Source of the DNA: Burkholderia pyrrocinia
GTDB taxonomy: Bacteria; Pseudomonadota; Gammaproteobacteria; Burkholderiales; Burkholderiaceae
NCBI RefSeq assembly: GCF_001028665.1
Contig: NZ_CP011504.1
Location: forward strand, 434,001-498,000
Length of the DNA stretch: 64,000 bases
Direction of reading: 5' to 3'
The notes below the pieces were generated by a model. That model had not been told where the DNA came from. It did no database searches and saw only the letters and a program-made list of their open reading frames with translations. Made by a program: the position numbers and the translations under genes. The stretch's first letter is position 1. Each line of letters starts with the position of its first letter. Below are positions 1-9,021 of the stretch, piece after piece.

Positions 1-90
1 TGTTTGGTCGTGTGGTTTTCAGTCTGCAACGCTTTTTATGCTTCTGCTGAACGCTAACGGCGGCGCGAGGGCTTTCTTTAGAGGAATCAC

Positions 91-127
91 GTGAAAAATT
101 TTCTTTCACAATCCTTACATTTATAAT
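91..127 (+). promoter_or_regulatory. Candidate promoter of the first gene
   Basis: A perfect TATAAT hexamer lies at 122-127 in an AT-rich stretch. An inverted repeat GTGAAA-N7-TTTCAC (91-96 and 104-109) sits where the -35 region would be, so it could be an operator. No good -35 hexamer is visible at 17 bp spacing. The rest of 1-171 shows no gene. Confidence 0.35.
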
Positions 128-171
128 GGCCGCTTCCCTGCATTCAGCCTCGGTCGATCCCGCGCGCCACC

Positions 172-675
172 GTGCTTCCCCTCACCGTCATTCATCTCAA
201 CGGCCCGATCAACAGCGGTAAATCGACGATCGGCGCCGCGCTTGCGCAAGCGCTGCCCGACGCCCGCTTCATCGACGGCGACGATCACGACGCGCCGGAA
301 AATGCGCCGTTCGAAGTGCAGTGGGCGATCGCGCTGGAGCGCCTCGTTCGCTGCATAACCGATACGCACAAACGTTTTCTTGTGGTCGCCTATCCGATCG
401 GCGAAGTGGAATTCGCGCGTCTGCGCGCTGCGTGCGACGCGCGCTCGGCGCGTCTGTTCGTCGTGACGCTGGCGCCGCCGGAAGCGGTCGCGCGATCGAA
501 TCGGGGAGAGCGCGTGTTGACGGACTGGGAGCGGGAACGCGTCGCGCAGATGTATCGCGAAGGCTATGCGTCGCGAACCTTCAGCGACTGTCTGGTCGAC
601 ACGTCACACATGTCGGTGGACGCGTGCGCGACGGAGATCGCGCGGCGCGTCGTCGCGCTGGACTCGCAGCCTTGA
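172..675 (+). CDS. Shikimate/gluconate-kinase-like P-loop kinase
   Basis: The 167-residue product opens with a hydrophobic strand followed by GPINSGKST at about residues 10-18, a Walker A motif in the position typical of small nucleoside/shikimate-kinase-fold phosphotransferases. An acidic stretch DGDDHD follows at about 35-40, and a basic segment (SNRGERV...WERERV) resembles the lid region. The length fits the shikimate kinase family, but no substrate-specific motif is recognised, so the substrate is unknown. The start is GTG with no clear ribosome binding site. It stands alone, convergent with the MFS gene downstream. It could be a small-molecule kinase acquired as a single gene. Confidence 0.65.
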   Translation: MLPLTVIHLNGPINSGKSTIGAALAQALPDARFIDGDDHDAPENAPFEVQWAIALERLVRCITDTHKRFLVVAYPIGEVEFARLRAACDARSARLFVVTLAPPEAVARSNRGERVLTDWERERVAQMYREGYASRTFSDCLVDTSHMSVDACATEIARRVVALDSQP

Positions 676-783
676 CGCGCTAGTGTGCTCGATAGTGACG
701 GATTCGCGTCGATTCATGTCTCACGGTCATCGGGGCTTTGGGCGTGTGACGCATCGGGCACCGGTTGCCCCGGTGCACGCACC

Positions 784-2094
784 TCAATGGTTGTGCCGCA
801 CCCCCGACACGAGCGCCTGCTGCGACGCCTTCCGGCTCAGCATCAGCGTAACGACCGCCGACACCGCGAGCGTGCCCGCCACGACGTAGAGCCCCGCCGC
901 ATACCCGCCCGTCACATGCTTGAGCCAGCCGATCGCGAACGGCCCGACGAACCCGCCGAGATTGCCGATCGAGTTGATCATCGCGATCCCGGCGGCCGCG
1001 CCCGCGCCTGACAGGAACGCGCTCGGCATCGCCCACAGCGGCGCCTTCGCGGCGCTGATCCCGATGTTGACGACGACCAGCGCGAGCACGGTCAAGAGCG
1101 CGGTGCTCGCCTGCCCCGCGAACACGAAGCCGATGCACGCGAGCACACAGGGAATCACGACGTGCCACGTGCGCTCGCCGGTGCGATCCGAATGCCGCGC
1201 CCAGACGATCATCGCGACGACCGCGGCGATGCTCGGGATGCCGGTCAGCAAGCCCGTCTGCAGCGCGGTGAAGCCGAACTGCTTGACCATCAGCGGCGCC
1301 CACAGCCCGAGCGTGTACAGCCCGGCCGACGTGCCGAAGTAGATCAGCGCAAGCGCCAGCACGCGCGGATCGCGCAACGCCTGCCACGCGCCGGCCGTAT
1401 GCCCGGCATGCGTGTGCCGCGCGTCGGCCTCGGCTTTCAGCTTCGCGATCAGCCAGTCGCGCTCGTCCGGCTGCAGCCACGCGGCCTTCGACGGCGCATC
1501 GGTCAGGCACTTCAGCACGACGAAGCCGAGCACGACCGCCGGCAGCGCTTCGACGATATACAGCATCTGCCAGTCGGCGAGCCCGAACATCGGCGGCATC
1601 TGCATGATCGCGCCCGACAGCGGCGAGCCGATCGCGGTCGAGATCGGCGCGGCCGCCATGAACCACGCGGCGGCCACCGCGCGCTGCTTCGTGGGAAACC
1701 ACAGGCTGAGGTACAGGATGATGCCGGGAAAGAACCCGGCTTCGGCCACGCCGAGCAGGAAGCGCAGCACGTAGAAGCTCGTCGGCCCGACGGCGAACGC
1801 GGACACCGCCGACACGATGCCCCACGTGATCATCACCCGCGCGATCCAGATGCGTGCACCGACACGATGGAGAATCAGGTTGGACGGCACTTCGAACAGG
1901 AAGTAGCCGATGAAGAACAGGCCGCCGCCGAACCCGAACGCGGTCGGCGACAGGCCGATCGCCTTGTTCATCGTCATCGCGGCAAAGCCGACGTTGACAC
2001 GATCGAGAAAGCTGACGAAGTAAAGCAGCATCACGAACGGAATGATGCGCCACATCAGTTTCCGCGCGACGCGGGTTTCCAGATCCGTTTGCAT
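784..2094 (-). CDS. MFS transporter, anion:cation symporter (tartrate-type) family
   Basis: The 436-residue protein has the hydrophobic pattern of a 12-helix major facilitator carrier of the ACS family, with the N-terminal signature LDRVNVGFAAMTMNK at about residues 30-44 and the loop-2 region GARIWIARVMITWG. The central cytoplasmic loop (about 190-235) is charged and His-containing. The start is ATG with a strong GGAGGAG ribosome binding site. It lies downstream of and in the same direction as the tartrate-type dehydrogenase (211 bp gap), so it probably imports tartrate or a related hydroxy-dicarboxylate (TtuB-like) across the inner membrane. Substrate is inferred from context only. Confidence 0.8.
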   Translation of the reverse strand: MQTDLETRVARKLMWRIIPFVMLLYFVSFLDRVNVGFAAMTMNKAIGLSPTAFGFGGGLFFIGYFLFEVPSNLILHRVGARIWIARVMITWGIVSAVSAFAVGPTSFYVLRFLLGVAEAGFFPGIILYLSLWFPTKQRAVAAAWFMAAAPISTAIGSPLSGAIMQMPPMFGLADWQMLYIVEALPAVVLGFVVLKCLTDAPSKAAWLQPDERDWLIAKLKAEADARHTHAGHTAGAWQALRDPRVLALALIYFGTSAGLYTLGLWAPLMVKQFGFTALQTGLLTGIPSIAAVVAMIVWARHSDRTGERTWHVVIPCVLACIGFVFAGQASTALLTVLALVVVNIGISAAKAPLWAMPSAFLSGAGAAAGIAMINSIGNLGGFVGPFAIGWLKHVTGGYAAGLYVVAGTLAVSAVVTLMLSRKASQQALVSGVRHNH

Positions 2095-2273
2095 GTGTCT
2101 CCTCCTTCGAGGTCGAGCCGTGCTCTGTCTGTGAGTACTCGCCGGCGCCGCGACGAAGCGCGCGGGCCGGCGCCCGGCTCGCGTCGGACGCGCGAGTCGC
2201 GGGCATGAAAAATCATCAGGATGACGAACATACGGCGCCGGCTACCGGTTGCGCATACGCGCCGTCGCTACAT

Positions 2274-2293
2274 CGCAGCGTATATACGCTGCG
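2274..2293. promoter_or_regulatory. 20-bp perfect palindrome between dehydrogenase and MFS genes
   Basis: The sequence CGCAGCGTATATACGCTGCG is a perfect palindrome lying 12 bp beyond the dehydrogenase stop codon and about 180 bp upstream of the MFS start (both minus strand). It could be a regulator binding site for the carrier gene or an RNA hairpin in the intercistronic region. No run of T follows on either strand, so it is not a classical terminator. The rest of 2095-2305 shows no gene. Confidence 0.45.
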
Positions 2294-2305
2294 CCGCTGC
2301 GATCG

Positions 2306-3388
2306 TCAGGCCGCGACCGCCGCGTTCGCGACGCGCTCGCAGACGGCCGCCGTCACCTGCGCGGTCGTCGCGCTGCCGCCGAGGTCGCGCGTATGCAGCG
2401 ACGGGGCGGCCGTCACGGCCTCGATCGCCTGCATCACGCGCGCGGCGGCGTCCGTCTCGCCGAGATGCTCGAGCAGCATCACGACCGACCAGAACGTGCC
2501 GACCGGATTCGCGAGCCCCTTGCCCATGATGTCGAACGCGGAGCCGTGGATCGGCTCGAACATCGACGGATAACGGCGTTCGGGATCGATGTTGCCGGTC
2601 GGCGCGATGCCGAGGCTGCCGGCGAGCGCGGCGGCGAGATCGCTGAGGATGTCCGCGTGCAGGTTGGTCGCGACGATCGTGTCGAGCGACGCCGGCCGGT
2701 TGACCATGCGCGCGGTCGCCGCGTCGACGAGCTCCTTGTCCCACGTGACGTCGGGGAATTCCTGTGCGACCTGCTTCGCGATCTCGTCCCACATCACCAT
2801 CGCGTGCCGCTGCGCGTTGCTCTTCGTGATCACGGTCAGCAGCTTGCGCGGACGCGACTGCGCGAGCCGGAACGCAAAGCGCATGATGCGTTCGACGCCG
2901 GCGCGCGTGAGGATCGACACGTCGGTCGCGGCCTCGATCGGATGGCCCTGGTGCACGCGGCCGCCGACACCCGCGTATTCGCCTTCGGAGTTCTCGCGGA
3001 CGATGACCCAGTTCAGGTCGTCCGGCCCGCAGCGCTTCAGCGGCGCGTCGATGCCGGGCAGGATGCGCGTCGGGCGCACGTTCGCGTACTGGTCGAAGCC
3101 CTGGCAGATCTTCAGGCGCAGCCCCCACAGCGTCACATGGTCGGGCACGTCGGGGTCGCCCGCCGAGCCGAACAGGATCGCGTCCTTGTCGCGCAGCGCG
3201 TCGAGGCCGTCAGCCGGCATCATCGCGCCATGCTGGCGGTAGTAATCGGCGCCCCAGTCGAAATCCTCGAACTCGAATGCGAAGCGGTCGCTGCCGCGGG
3301 CCAGCGCTTCCAGCACCTGCTTGCCGGCCGGCACCACTTCCTTGCCGATGCCGTCGCCGGGAATCGTTGCGATACGGTAGGTCTTCAT
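2306..3388 (-). CDS. ttuC: Tartrate dehydrogenase/decarboxylase-type isocitrate/isopropylmalate dehydrogenase
   Basis: The 360-residue protein belongs to the beta-decarboxylating dehydrogenase family. It begins TYRIATIPGDGIGKEVV and has the active-site segment REN(S)EGEYAGVGG, the Lys/Asp region VITKSNAQR...MVMWDE, and the metal-binding NLHADILSDLAA segment, followed by EPIHGSAFDIMGKGLANP. These are features of tartrate/malate dehydrogenases (TtuC) rather than LeuB, as far as can be judged by eye. It uses NAD and a divalent metal to oxidise tartrate or D-malate in the cytoplasm. The ATG at 3388 is preceded by GAGGA at good spacing; an upstream in-frame start lacks one. The gene is divergent from a LysR regulator and heads a unit with the MFS carrier. 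Confidence 0.78.
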   Translation of the reverse strand: MKTYRIATIPGDGIGKEVVPAGKQVLEALARGSDRFAFEFEDFDWGADYYRQHGAMMPADGLDALRDKDAILFGSAGDPDVPDHVTLWGLRLKICQGFDQYANVRPTRILPGIDAPLKRCGPDDLNWVIVRENSEGEYAGVGGRVHQGHPIEAATDVSILTRAGVERIMRFAFRLAQSRPRKLLTVITKSNAQRHAMVMWDEIAKQVAQEFPDVTWDKELVDAATARMVNRPASLDTIVATNLHADILSDLAAALAGSLGIAPTGNIDPERRYPSMFEPIHGSAFDIMGKGLANPVGTFWSVVMLLEHLGETDAAARVMQAIEAVTAAPSLHTRDLGGSATTAQVTAAVCERVANAAVAA

Positions 3389-3460
3389 GCGGACATCCTC
3401 GAATGATCGTGAGCGTGAACGCACTTTACCGAACCAGGAGTGCGGGAACCGGTGCTAGAC

Positions 3461-3481
3461 TCAAAGCATCTTTAACTTTGA
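3461..3481. promoter_or_regulatory. Inverted repeat in the ttuC-lysR intergenic region
   Basis: TCAAAG-N9-CTTTGA forms a dyad typical of LysR-family operators (T-N11-A type). It lies 15 bp before the LysR start and about 73 bp upstream of the dehydrogenase start, fitting shared control of the divergent pair. No footprint data exist here; the assignment is by symmetry and position. Confidence 0.45.
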
Positions 3482-3496
3482 TTCACGAATCCCGTC

Positions 3497-4417
3497 ATGG
3501 CGGATACCGTCCAGCCGGCCGATCTCGGCTTCTTCTCGACGCTGGCCGCGTCGGGCAGCCTGAGCGCGGCCGCGCGCGAACTCGGGCTGACCGCGGCGGC
3601 CGTCAGCAAGCGGCTCACGCAGATGGAGCGGCGCGCGGGCGTGACGCTCGTCAACCGCACGACGCGGCGGATGATGCTGACGCCCGAAGGCGACGTGTAT
3701 CTCGACTACGCACGCCGGATCCTCGACCAGATGGACGAACTCGGCGAGCTGCTCGGCAGCGCGAAGCAGCGCCCGAAGGGGCTGCTGCGCGTGAACGCGA
3801 CGCTCGGTTTCGGGCGCAGCCACGTCGGCCCCGCGATCTCGCGCTTCGTCGCACGCTATCCGGAAGTGTCGGTGCAGTTGCAGTTGTCGGTGATGCCGCC
3901 GCCGCTCACCGACGACGCGTTCGACGTGTGTATCCGCTTCGGCGAGCCGCCCGACACGCGCGTCGTCGCGCGGCGGCTCGCGCCGAACCGCCGGCTGCTG
4001 TGCGCGGCGCCCGCGTATCTCGCGCGGCACGGGACGCCCGGCACGCCGCACGACCTGACGCGGCACAACTGCATCGGCATCCGGCAGGGCGACGAAGGTT
4101 ACGGGATCTGGCGCCTGACCAGCGGGCGCGGCGCGGCACGCAACACGGAAGCGGTGCGGATCAACGGCAACCTGACGACGAACGACGGCGAGATCGCCGT
4201 GAAGTGGGCGCTCGACGGGCACGGGATCCTGATGCGCGCCGAATGGGACCTCCGCGACTATCTCGCCGACGGCCGGCTGGTCATCGTGCTGCCCGACCAC
4301 GAAACGCCGAGCGCCGACATCTATGCGGTGTACGCGCAACGTCACCAGATGTCCGCGCGGATTCGCGCGTTCGTCGATTTTCTGGCTGACGAGTTGGGGC
4401 GGTTGAGGGCGGTGTAG
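3497..4417 (+). CDS. LysR-family transcriptional regulator next to tartrate genes
   Basis: The 306-residue protein has an N-terminal winged helix-turn-helix (about 8-67: FFSTLAASGSLSAAARELGLTAAAVSKRLTQMERRAG) followed by the linker and two-lobed effector domain usual for this family (total length is standard). It is transcribed divergently from the dehydrogenase with 108 bp between them, so it very likely regulates the tartrate dehydrogenase and carrier and itself. The effector domain pattern (FDVCIRFGEPPDTRVVARRL) is common in the DsdC/GcvA-like LysR branch. The inducer is presumably the dicarboxylate substrate, which is inference. Confidence 0.88.
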   Translation: MADTVQPADLGFFSTLAASGSLSAAARELGLTAAAVSKRLTQMERRAGVTLVNRTTRRMMLTPEGDVYLDYARRILDQMDELGELLGSAKQRPKGLLRVNATLGFGRSHVGPAISRFVARYPEVSVQLQLSVMPPPLTDDAFDVCIRFGEPPDTRVVARRLAPNRRLLCAAPAYLARHGTPGTPHDLTRHNCIGIRQGDEGYGIWRLTSGRGAARNTEAVRINGNLTTNDGEIAVKWALDGHGILMRAEWDLRDYLADGRLVIVLPDHETPSADIYAVYAQRHQMSARIRAFVDFLADELGRLRAV

Positions 4418-4468
4418 GAATCGGAATGGGGCGCACGACTGCTCCGCGCGCATGAAATGGATGCAAAA

Positions 4469-4604
4469 ATTTTGGCTAATTTGTCCGTTAATCGCCAAAA
4501 TATTTACATTTCCACATATCGACGCAGCCTCAAAGGCGCTCGCGCGCTGCATCGATTGTGCTAATATTTTGGCATCTTCGTTAGCAAAACATTGAAATAT
4601 TAGC
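4469..4604. promoter_or_regulatory. hipBA promoter/operator region
   Basis: This AT-rich stretch contains two inverted repeats: ATTTTGGC (4469-4476) facing GCCAAAAT (4494-4501), and GCTAATATTT (4560-4569) facing AAATATTAGC (4595-4604). A third ATTTTGGC copy lies at 4566-4573. The last dyad ends four bases before the antitoxin start codon at 4608. Autoregulation through several palindromes is established for HipBA systems; here it is inferred from the repeats. Confidence 0.55.
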
Positions 4605-4607
4605 CTT

Positions 4608-5120
4608 ATGGCACAAAAGACGGCTCCGCTCCTGCCGGTATCGAACCAACTGCTCGCCGACTTCGGCGAGCGGCTGAAGCTTGCGCGCCTGCGCCGGAAG
4701 CTGACGGCCAAGCAGGTTGCGGAACGCGCCGGCATGTCGCCGATGACGCTTCGTTCGCTGGAAGCCGGCGGGTCGGGCGTCACCATCGGCGCCTATCTGT
4801 CCGTCATGCAGGTGCTGGGGCTCCAGAGCGATCTGGAAAAGCTGGCCGCCACGGACGAATTCGGCCGCCAGCTTCAGGACGCCCGCCTCGTCAAACCACG
4901 ATCCGCCCGACGAACCGCGCCGTCTCTTTCCTCCGCCACGTCGCCCGCGCCCGACCGGCGCATGCGCGCAAGCGCTCCCTCCACCACGAAATCGGCCGAA
5001 GCAGGCACGGCGGCATCCGAAACAACCGAATCCGGCGATACCCGCGGCACGACGGCAGCCGATCTCGTCGCATTGCTGAAGCCGGCACGAAAACGGCATG
5101 GGGAGCATCGCGGGAAATGA
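4608..5120 (+). CDS. HipB-like helix-turn-helix antitoxin/autoregulator
   Basis: The 170-residue protein carries a Cro/C1-type helix-turn-helix at about residues 18-72 ([36 protein letters not shown]). A long Ser/Ala/Arg-rich, probably disordered tail (about 95-165) follows, which is longer than in E. coli HipB (88 residues). Its stop overlaps the HipA start by 4 bp (ATGA), indicating translational coupling. It should bind the palindromes upstream, repress the operon and neutralise the HipA-type kinase. The AT-rich promoter contrasts with surrounding DNA, consistent with horizontal acquisition. Confidence 0.8.
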   Translation: MAQKTAPLLPVSNQLLADFGERLKLARLRRKLTAKQVAERAGMSPMTLRSLEAGGSGVTIGAYLSVMQVLGLQSDLEKLAATDEFGRQLQDARLVKPRSARRTAPSLSSATSPAPDRRMRASAPSTTKSAEAGTAASETTESGDTRGTTAADLVALLKPARKRHGEHRGK

Positions 5121-6388
5121 CGACGATCGGTGTCTACGCAGATTGGGACGGCTTGCCTGAACCGCGAAAGCTCGGACTCCTGCACAGCCGCAAGACGCGA
5201 GCAAGCGAGCGGTTCGAGTTCCAGTACGCCTCTGCCGCACTGGCGGTTCCCGAGTTCGCAAACGTGCAGATCGATCCGGCAATCGGTCTCTTTGAAGGCC
5301 CCCAATATCCGGCCTCGCCGCGGGACGCGTTCGGCGCCTTCGCCGATTCCAGCCCCGATCGGTGGGGCCGCATGCTGATGGATCGCAGGCTGGAGCGAGA
5401 CATTCGTGCCGGCCTGAGGCCGAAAGGCACCCGACTCCACGAATCGGACTACCTGCTTGGCGTTCACGACCTTTATCGCGTCGGTGCGTTGCGCTACCGG
5501 CTCGACGACGCCGGAGAATTTCTCGACGATCGTCATGATCTCGCTGCGCCGCCGTTTGCAGAGATTCGTGAACTGGAACACGCGAGTCGCGCGCTGGAGG
5601 AAGACGTCGACAATACCGCCCCGGATGGCCGCGACTGGTTGTCGATGCTCATCGCCCCCGGCGGCTCGCTCGGTGGCGCGAGACCCAAGGCAAGCGTCGC
5701 CGACGATCGCGGTCATCTCTATATTGCGAAGTTTCCGAGCGCGCGGGACGACTACGACGTGGGTGGCTGGGAAATGGTCGTCAATGCGCTGGCGGTCGGT
5801 TGCGGCCTGAACGTCGCCCACGCCGAGGCGCGAAAATTCGCGAGCGACCATCACTGTTTCCTGGTCCGGCGTTTCGATCGGACAGCAGATGGCCGACGTC
5901 TGCATTTCGCGTCGGCAATGACCATGACCGGCCACATCGACGGCGACGATGCGTCGACAGGCGTCAGCTACCTGGAATTGGCCGAAGTCCTCATGCGGCA
6001 CGGCGCACAACCGAATGCCGACTTGCGCGAGCTATGGGCGAGAATCGTCTTCAACCTCCTGGTCTCGAACACCGACGATCATCTCCGCAATCATGGATTC
6101 ATTCTGGTGCCGGGTTCGGGCTGGAGGCTTTCGGCGGCCTACGACATGAATCCGGTCGCCGTTGCCGATGGTCTCAAGCTCAACATTACGGAAGCAGACA
6201 ACGCGCTGAACCTCGAACTTGCTCGCGAGGTATGCGAATACTTTCGGCTGAACCTACAGCACGCCGACGAGATCATCGACGACTTCCGCGGCATCGTCAG
6301 CCAATGGAGAACACTGGCGACGCAACTCGCGCTGCCTGCCCGCGAGCAGGAGCGCATGGCCGACGCGTTCCATCTCGCGAACGATTGA
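5117..6388 (+). CDS. HipA-domain serine/threonine kinase toxin
   Basis: The 423-residue protein matches the HipA kinase fold. It has a Gly-rich loop region [15 protein letters not shown] (about 182-196), the ATP-binding lysine in LYIAKFP, the catalytic segment [11 protein letters not shown] (about 318-328) and the metal-binding Asp in AAYDMNP. All expected catalytic residues are present, so it appears active. In the family, such kinases phosphorylate glutamyl-tRNA synthetase or other targets and cause growth arrest. The target here is unknown. The N-terminal subdomain ([19 protein letters not shown]) corresponds to the HipA N1/Couple_hipA region. It is co-transcribed with the preceding HTH protein and convergent with the LysR gene downstream. 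Confidence 0.85.
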   Translation: MTTIGVYADWDGLPEPRKLGLLHSRKTRASERFEFQYASAALAVPEFANVQIDPAIGLFEGPQYPASPRDAFGAFADSSPDRWGRMLMDRRLERDIRAGLRPKGTRLHESDYLLGVHDLYRVGALRYRLDDAGEFLDDRHDLAAPPFAEIRELEHASRALEEDVDNTAPDGRDWLSMLIAPGGSLGGARPKASVADDRGHLYIAKFPSARDDYDVGGWEMVVNALAVGCGLNVAHAEARKFASDHHCFLVRRFDRTADGRRLHFASAMTMTGHIDGDDASTGVSYLELAEVLMRHGAQPNADLRELWARIVFNLLVSNTDDHLRNHGFILVPGSGWRLSAAYDMNPVAVADGLKLNITEADNALNLELAREVCEYFRLNLQHADEIIDDFRGIVSQWRTLATQLALPAREQERMADAFHLAND

Positions 6389-6414
6389 CCGCCTTTCGTT
6401 CAGCCCCCCCTCGT

Positions 6415-7407
6415 TCACGCCAGCGCCACCTGACTGCCCTCGCGATCGTTCATCTCGACGGCTTCCCGCACCGGCCGTCGCGCCATGGGCCCCGCGACGA
6501 CCACACCTTCCAGGTTCTGCGCAAACCGCTCGGCGATCCAGTCGACGAACGCGCGCACGCCGGGCGACACATGCGGTCGCTTCACATAGACGGCCGACAC
6601 GGCGATCGCATCGGGCCGCCAGCGCGGCAGCACTTCCCGCAACCGTCCTGCGTCGATCAACGGCTGCGCGGCGACACGCGGCGGCTGGATCAGGCCGAGG
6701 CCGTGCACGCCGCACGCGAGGTACGCGTGCTCGTCGTCCACGCTGACGATGCCGTCGAGCCGCACCTTGCGTACCGCGCCATCCACCGTGAAATCGAGTT
6801 CGGCCGTGCGCCGACCGGAAAAGGACAATCCGCATACCGCGCGATGCGCGGCGAGATCGTCGAGCGTGCGCGGGACGCCGTGGCGGTCGAGATACGCAGG
6901 GCTCGCGCACGTCACGCGCTCGAGCATGCCGAGCCGGCGCGCGACGAGCGACGAATCGGGCAACTCGCCGAGCCGGATGCTGCAGTCGACCGCGTCGCCG
7001 ACCATGTCGGCCGCGCGCCCGGACACGCCGAACATCAGCACGAGATCGGGATGCCGTGCATGAAATTCGCCGAGCGCGGGCAACACGATCGCGCCCGCCA
7101 CCGATCCCGGCAACTCGACGCGCAGCGGCCCGCTCGGACGCAGCGCGGCGCCACGGATGCTGGCTTCGAGCTCGTCGACGTCCGCCGTGATGCGCAGGCA
7201 GCGCCGGTAATACGCGTCGCCTTCGGGCGTCGCACGCAGCGCGCGCGTCGTGCGCACCAGCAGCGGCATGCCGAGCGCCGCTTCGAGCTCCTGCACGGTC
7301 CGCGTCGCGGTCGCGCGCGAAATGCCGAGCGCCTGCGCCGCGCGCGTAAAGCTGTTCATGTCGACGATGCGCGTGAAGATGCGCATCGCGCGGATCGGAT
7401 TGTCCAC
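6415..7407 (-). CDS. LysR-family transcriptional regulator
   Basis: The 330-residue protein starts with a LysR helix-turn-helix (about 6-65: AMRIFTRIVDMNSFTRAAQALGISRATATRTVQELEAALG) and has a full-length effector domain. The GTG at 7407 is chosen because AGGGG lies 7 bp upstream and the family alignment begins here; the open frame extends further upstream but without LysR-like sequence. No obvious divergent target exists: the upstream neighbour runs in the same direction. The C-terminus extends about 30 residues beyond the usual end. Targets and inducer unknown. Confidence 0.85.
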   Translation of the reverse strand: MDNPIRAMRIFTRIVDMNSFTRAAQALGISRATATRTVQELEAALGMPLLVRTTRALRATPEGDAYYRRCLRITADVDELEASIRGAALRPSGPLRVELPGSVAGAIVLPALGEFHARHPDLVLMFGVSGRAADMVGDAVDCSIRLGELPDSSLVARRLGMLERVTCASPAYLDRHGVPRTLDDLAAHRAVCGLSFSGRRTAELDFTVDGAVRKVRLDGIVSVDDEHAYLACGVHGLGLIQPPRVAAQPLIDAGRLREVLPRWRPDAIAVSAVYVKRPHVSPGVRAFVDWIAERFAQNLEGVVVAGPMARRPVREAVEMNDREGSQVALA

Positions 7408-7517
7408 CGGACACCCCTGCGTGGTTACCGCATGCCGCGGCACACGTTCGTGCGCCGTGCATGCGTGTCGATGTCGAGGAAAGCCGCGCCGCCGACGCAG
7501 CACCCGGTTCAGCCGGT

Positions 7518-7937
7518 TCAGCCGTTCGCGGCCGCGGCGCCGCGCGCCGGTTCGTCGAGCAGCCGTTGCGCCAGCGCGAGCGCAGCGTCGCGGGTCGCCG
7601 CCGCGTTCAACGGATAGCCCCAGACTTTCTCGAACGCGCCCGAGAACGCGTCGAGCGCCACGCGCCGCGCCGCGTCGGGCTCGATCGCGATCATCGCGGG
7701 GATCCATTCGCGCGACCGCGCGCGGTTGGCCTTGCTCCACTTCGCGAGCTGCTTGCGCATTTCGTGATCGCCGGCGCCGCGATCGTCGCCGGACGGCGCA
7801 TCGTCGGTCAGAAGAACGAAGCGTTCGCGGCGCGCCAGCAACGCGTCGAGTTCGGCGAGCAGGCGGGCGGGATCGGTGTGCGTCGAGCCGCTGTAACGCA
7901 ACCAGACAAACGGGAATTCAGTCGTGACGATCTGCAT
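7518..7937 (-). CDS. Conserved-looking unknown protein behind a Fur box
   Basis: The 139-residue acidic/alanine-rich soluble protein is not recognised. It begins MQIVTTEFPFVWLRYSG and contains a central LLARRERFVLLTDDAPSGDD segment and a C-terminal helical region. The pattern of an N-terminal beta strand followed by helices recalls STAS/SpoIIAA-like small folds, but this is only an impression. A near-perfect Fur-type palindrome ends 13 bp before the start codon, so expression is probably iron-repressed. It lies between an AraC regulator and a LysR regulator, all on the minus strand. Confidence 0.65.
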   Translation of the reverse strand: MQIVTTEFPFVWLRYSGSTHTDPARLLAELDALLARRERFVLLTDDAPSGDDRGAGDHEMRKQLAKWSKANRARSREWIPAMIAIEPDAARRVALDAFSGAFEKVWGYPLNAAATRDAALALAQRLLDEPARGAAAANG

Positions 7938-7949
7938 GTCGGCCTCCAG

Positions 7950-7966
7950 ATGAGAACGATTCTCAT
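7950..7966. promoter_or_regulatory. Fur-box-like operator
   Basis: ATGAGAA-CGA-TTCTCAT is a 17-bp dyad with perfect 7-bp arms and closely matches the Fur box form found upstream of iron-regulated Burkholderia and Pseudomonas genes. It sits immediately upstream of the unknown gene at 7518-7937, so binding would block its promoter. Confidence 0.65.
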
Positions 7967-8049
7967 TTTATGGATCGAAGCCAACCGCGTCATTTTTCAT
8001 CCCGGCCAAGCGCTTTTTCATTCCGGCCAAACGTGCGCGCGCCGGCCGT

Positions 8050-8850
8050 TCAGCGTTGCCGGTCGGTCAGGAATTGCGTCGGCGACTTGCCGGTCGCCTT
8101 GCGGAACATCGTCACGAAGCTGCTCGCGCTCTCGTAGCCGAGATCGATCGCGATCTGGTGCACGCGGCGGCCGGTCGTCAGCATCCGCAGCGACAACGCG
8201 ACGTGCAGCCGCCGACGCCAGTCGCCGAGGCTCATCCCGAGCTCCTTCGTCGCGAGCCGCGTCAGGCTGCGCTCGCTGACGCCCGCGCGCCGCGCGAGTT
8301 CGGGCAGCGACGACTTGTCGGCCGGATCGTCGAGCAGATGGTCGATCAGCTTGCGCAAGCGGCGGTCGACCGGCATCGGCAGGTACAGGTCCTCGACCGG
8401 CGCCGCGACGAGTTCGTCGAGCAGCGTCGCTATCAGCCGCCCTTGCGGGCCGTCGACGTCGTACAGGTTCGGGAAGCTCGCCGCCTTCAGCAGCAGCTCG
8501 CGCAGCAGCGGCGACGTCGACAGCGTGCAGCAGCGCGCGGGCAAATCGAGCGCGGCATCGGGTTGGACCAGCACCGCATAGAAGGTCGCGCCGGCCGAGC
8601 CGCGCGCCGAATGCGGGACGTCGCCCGGAATCCACACCGTGCATTGCGGCGGCGCGCTCCATACGCCGCCGTCGATCTCGCAATAGATGACGCCGCTCAG
8701 CGTGTAGAGCAGCTGCGCCTGGCGATGGCTGTGCCGCTCGAGCCGCCACTCGGGCTCGACGACCGAGCCGCCGAACACGACGAGCGGACGCGGCACGTGG
8801 TAGACGTCGGCGTCCGCTGCGGGATCGGTGGTCGGTGGAAGCTTGCGCAT
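8050..8850 (-). CDS. AraC-family transcriptional regulator with N-terminal cupin
   Basis: The 266-residue protein has an N-terminal cupin-like sensor domain (about 20-110; HSHRQAQLLYTLSG and WIPGDVPHSA) and a C-terminal AraC double helix-turn-helix (about 160-260) with the conserved end IAIDLGYESASSFVTMFRKATGKSPTQF. This arrangement is common among AraC regulators of efflux or catabolic genes (NimR type). It is divergent from the LysE-family exporter at 9022 with about 170 bp between, so it probably controls that exporter. The inducer is unknown. Confidence 0.85.
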   Translation of the reverse strand: MRKLPPTTDPAADADVYHVPRPLVVFGGSVVEPEWRLERHSHRQAQLLYTLSGVIYCEIDGGVWSAPPQCTVWIPGDVPHSARGSAGATFYAVLVQPDAALDLPARCCTLSTSPLLRELLLKAASFPNLYDVDGPQGRLIATLLDELVAAPVEDLYLPMPVDRRLRKLIDHLLDDPADKSSLPELARRAGVSERSLTRLATKELGMSLGDWRRRLHVALSLRMLTTGRRVHQIAIDLGYESASSFVTMFRKATGKSPTQFLTDRQR

Positions 8851-9021
8851 GAAACGGTAGGCGGTGGAGGATGCCGGGCACCGTGCCCGCGCATCGTTTC
8901 GTGCTTATACCAGAAAGGCGCCGGCGCAGCCGGGCGGTTCGCGGGCTGCGTCTGCGGCCGCGCGCCGAACCGAATACAATGCGCCGATCCCCTGCCGCTG
9001 CGCCAACCTGCCGGAGCCGCC

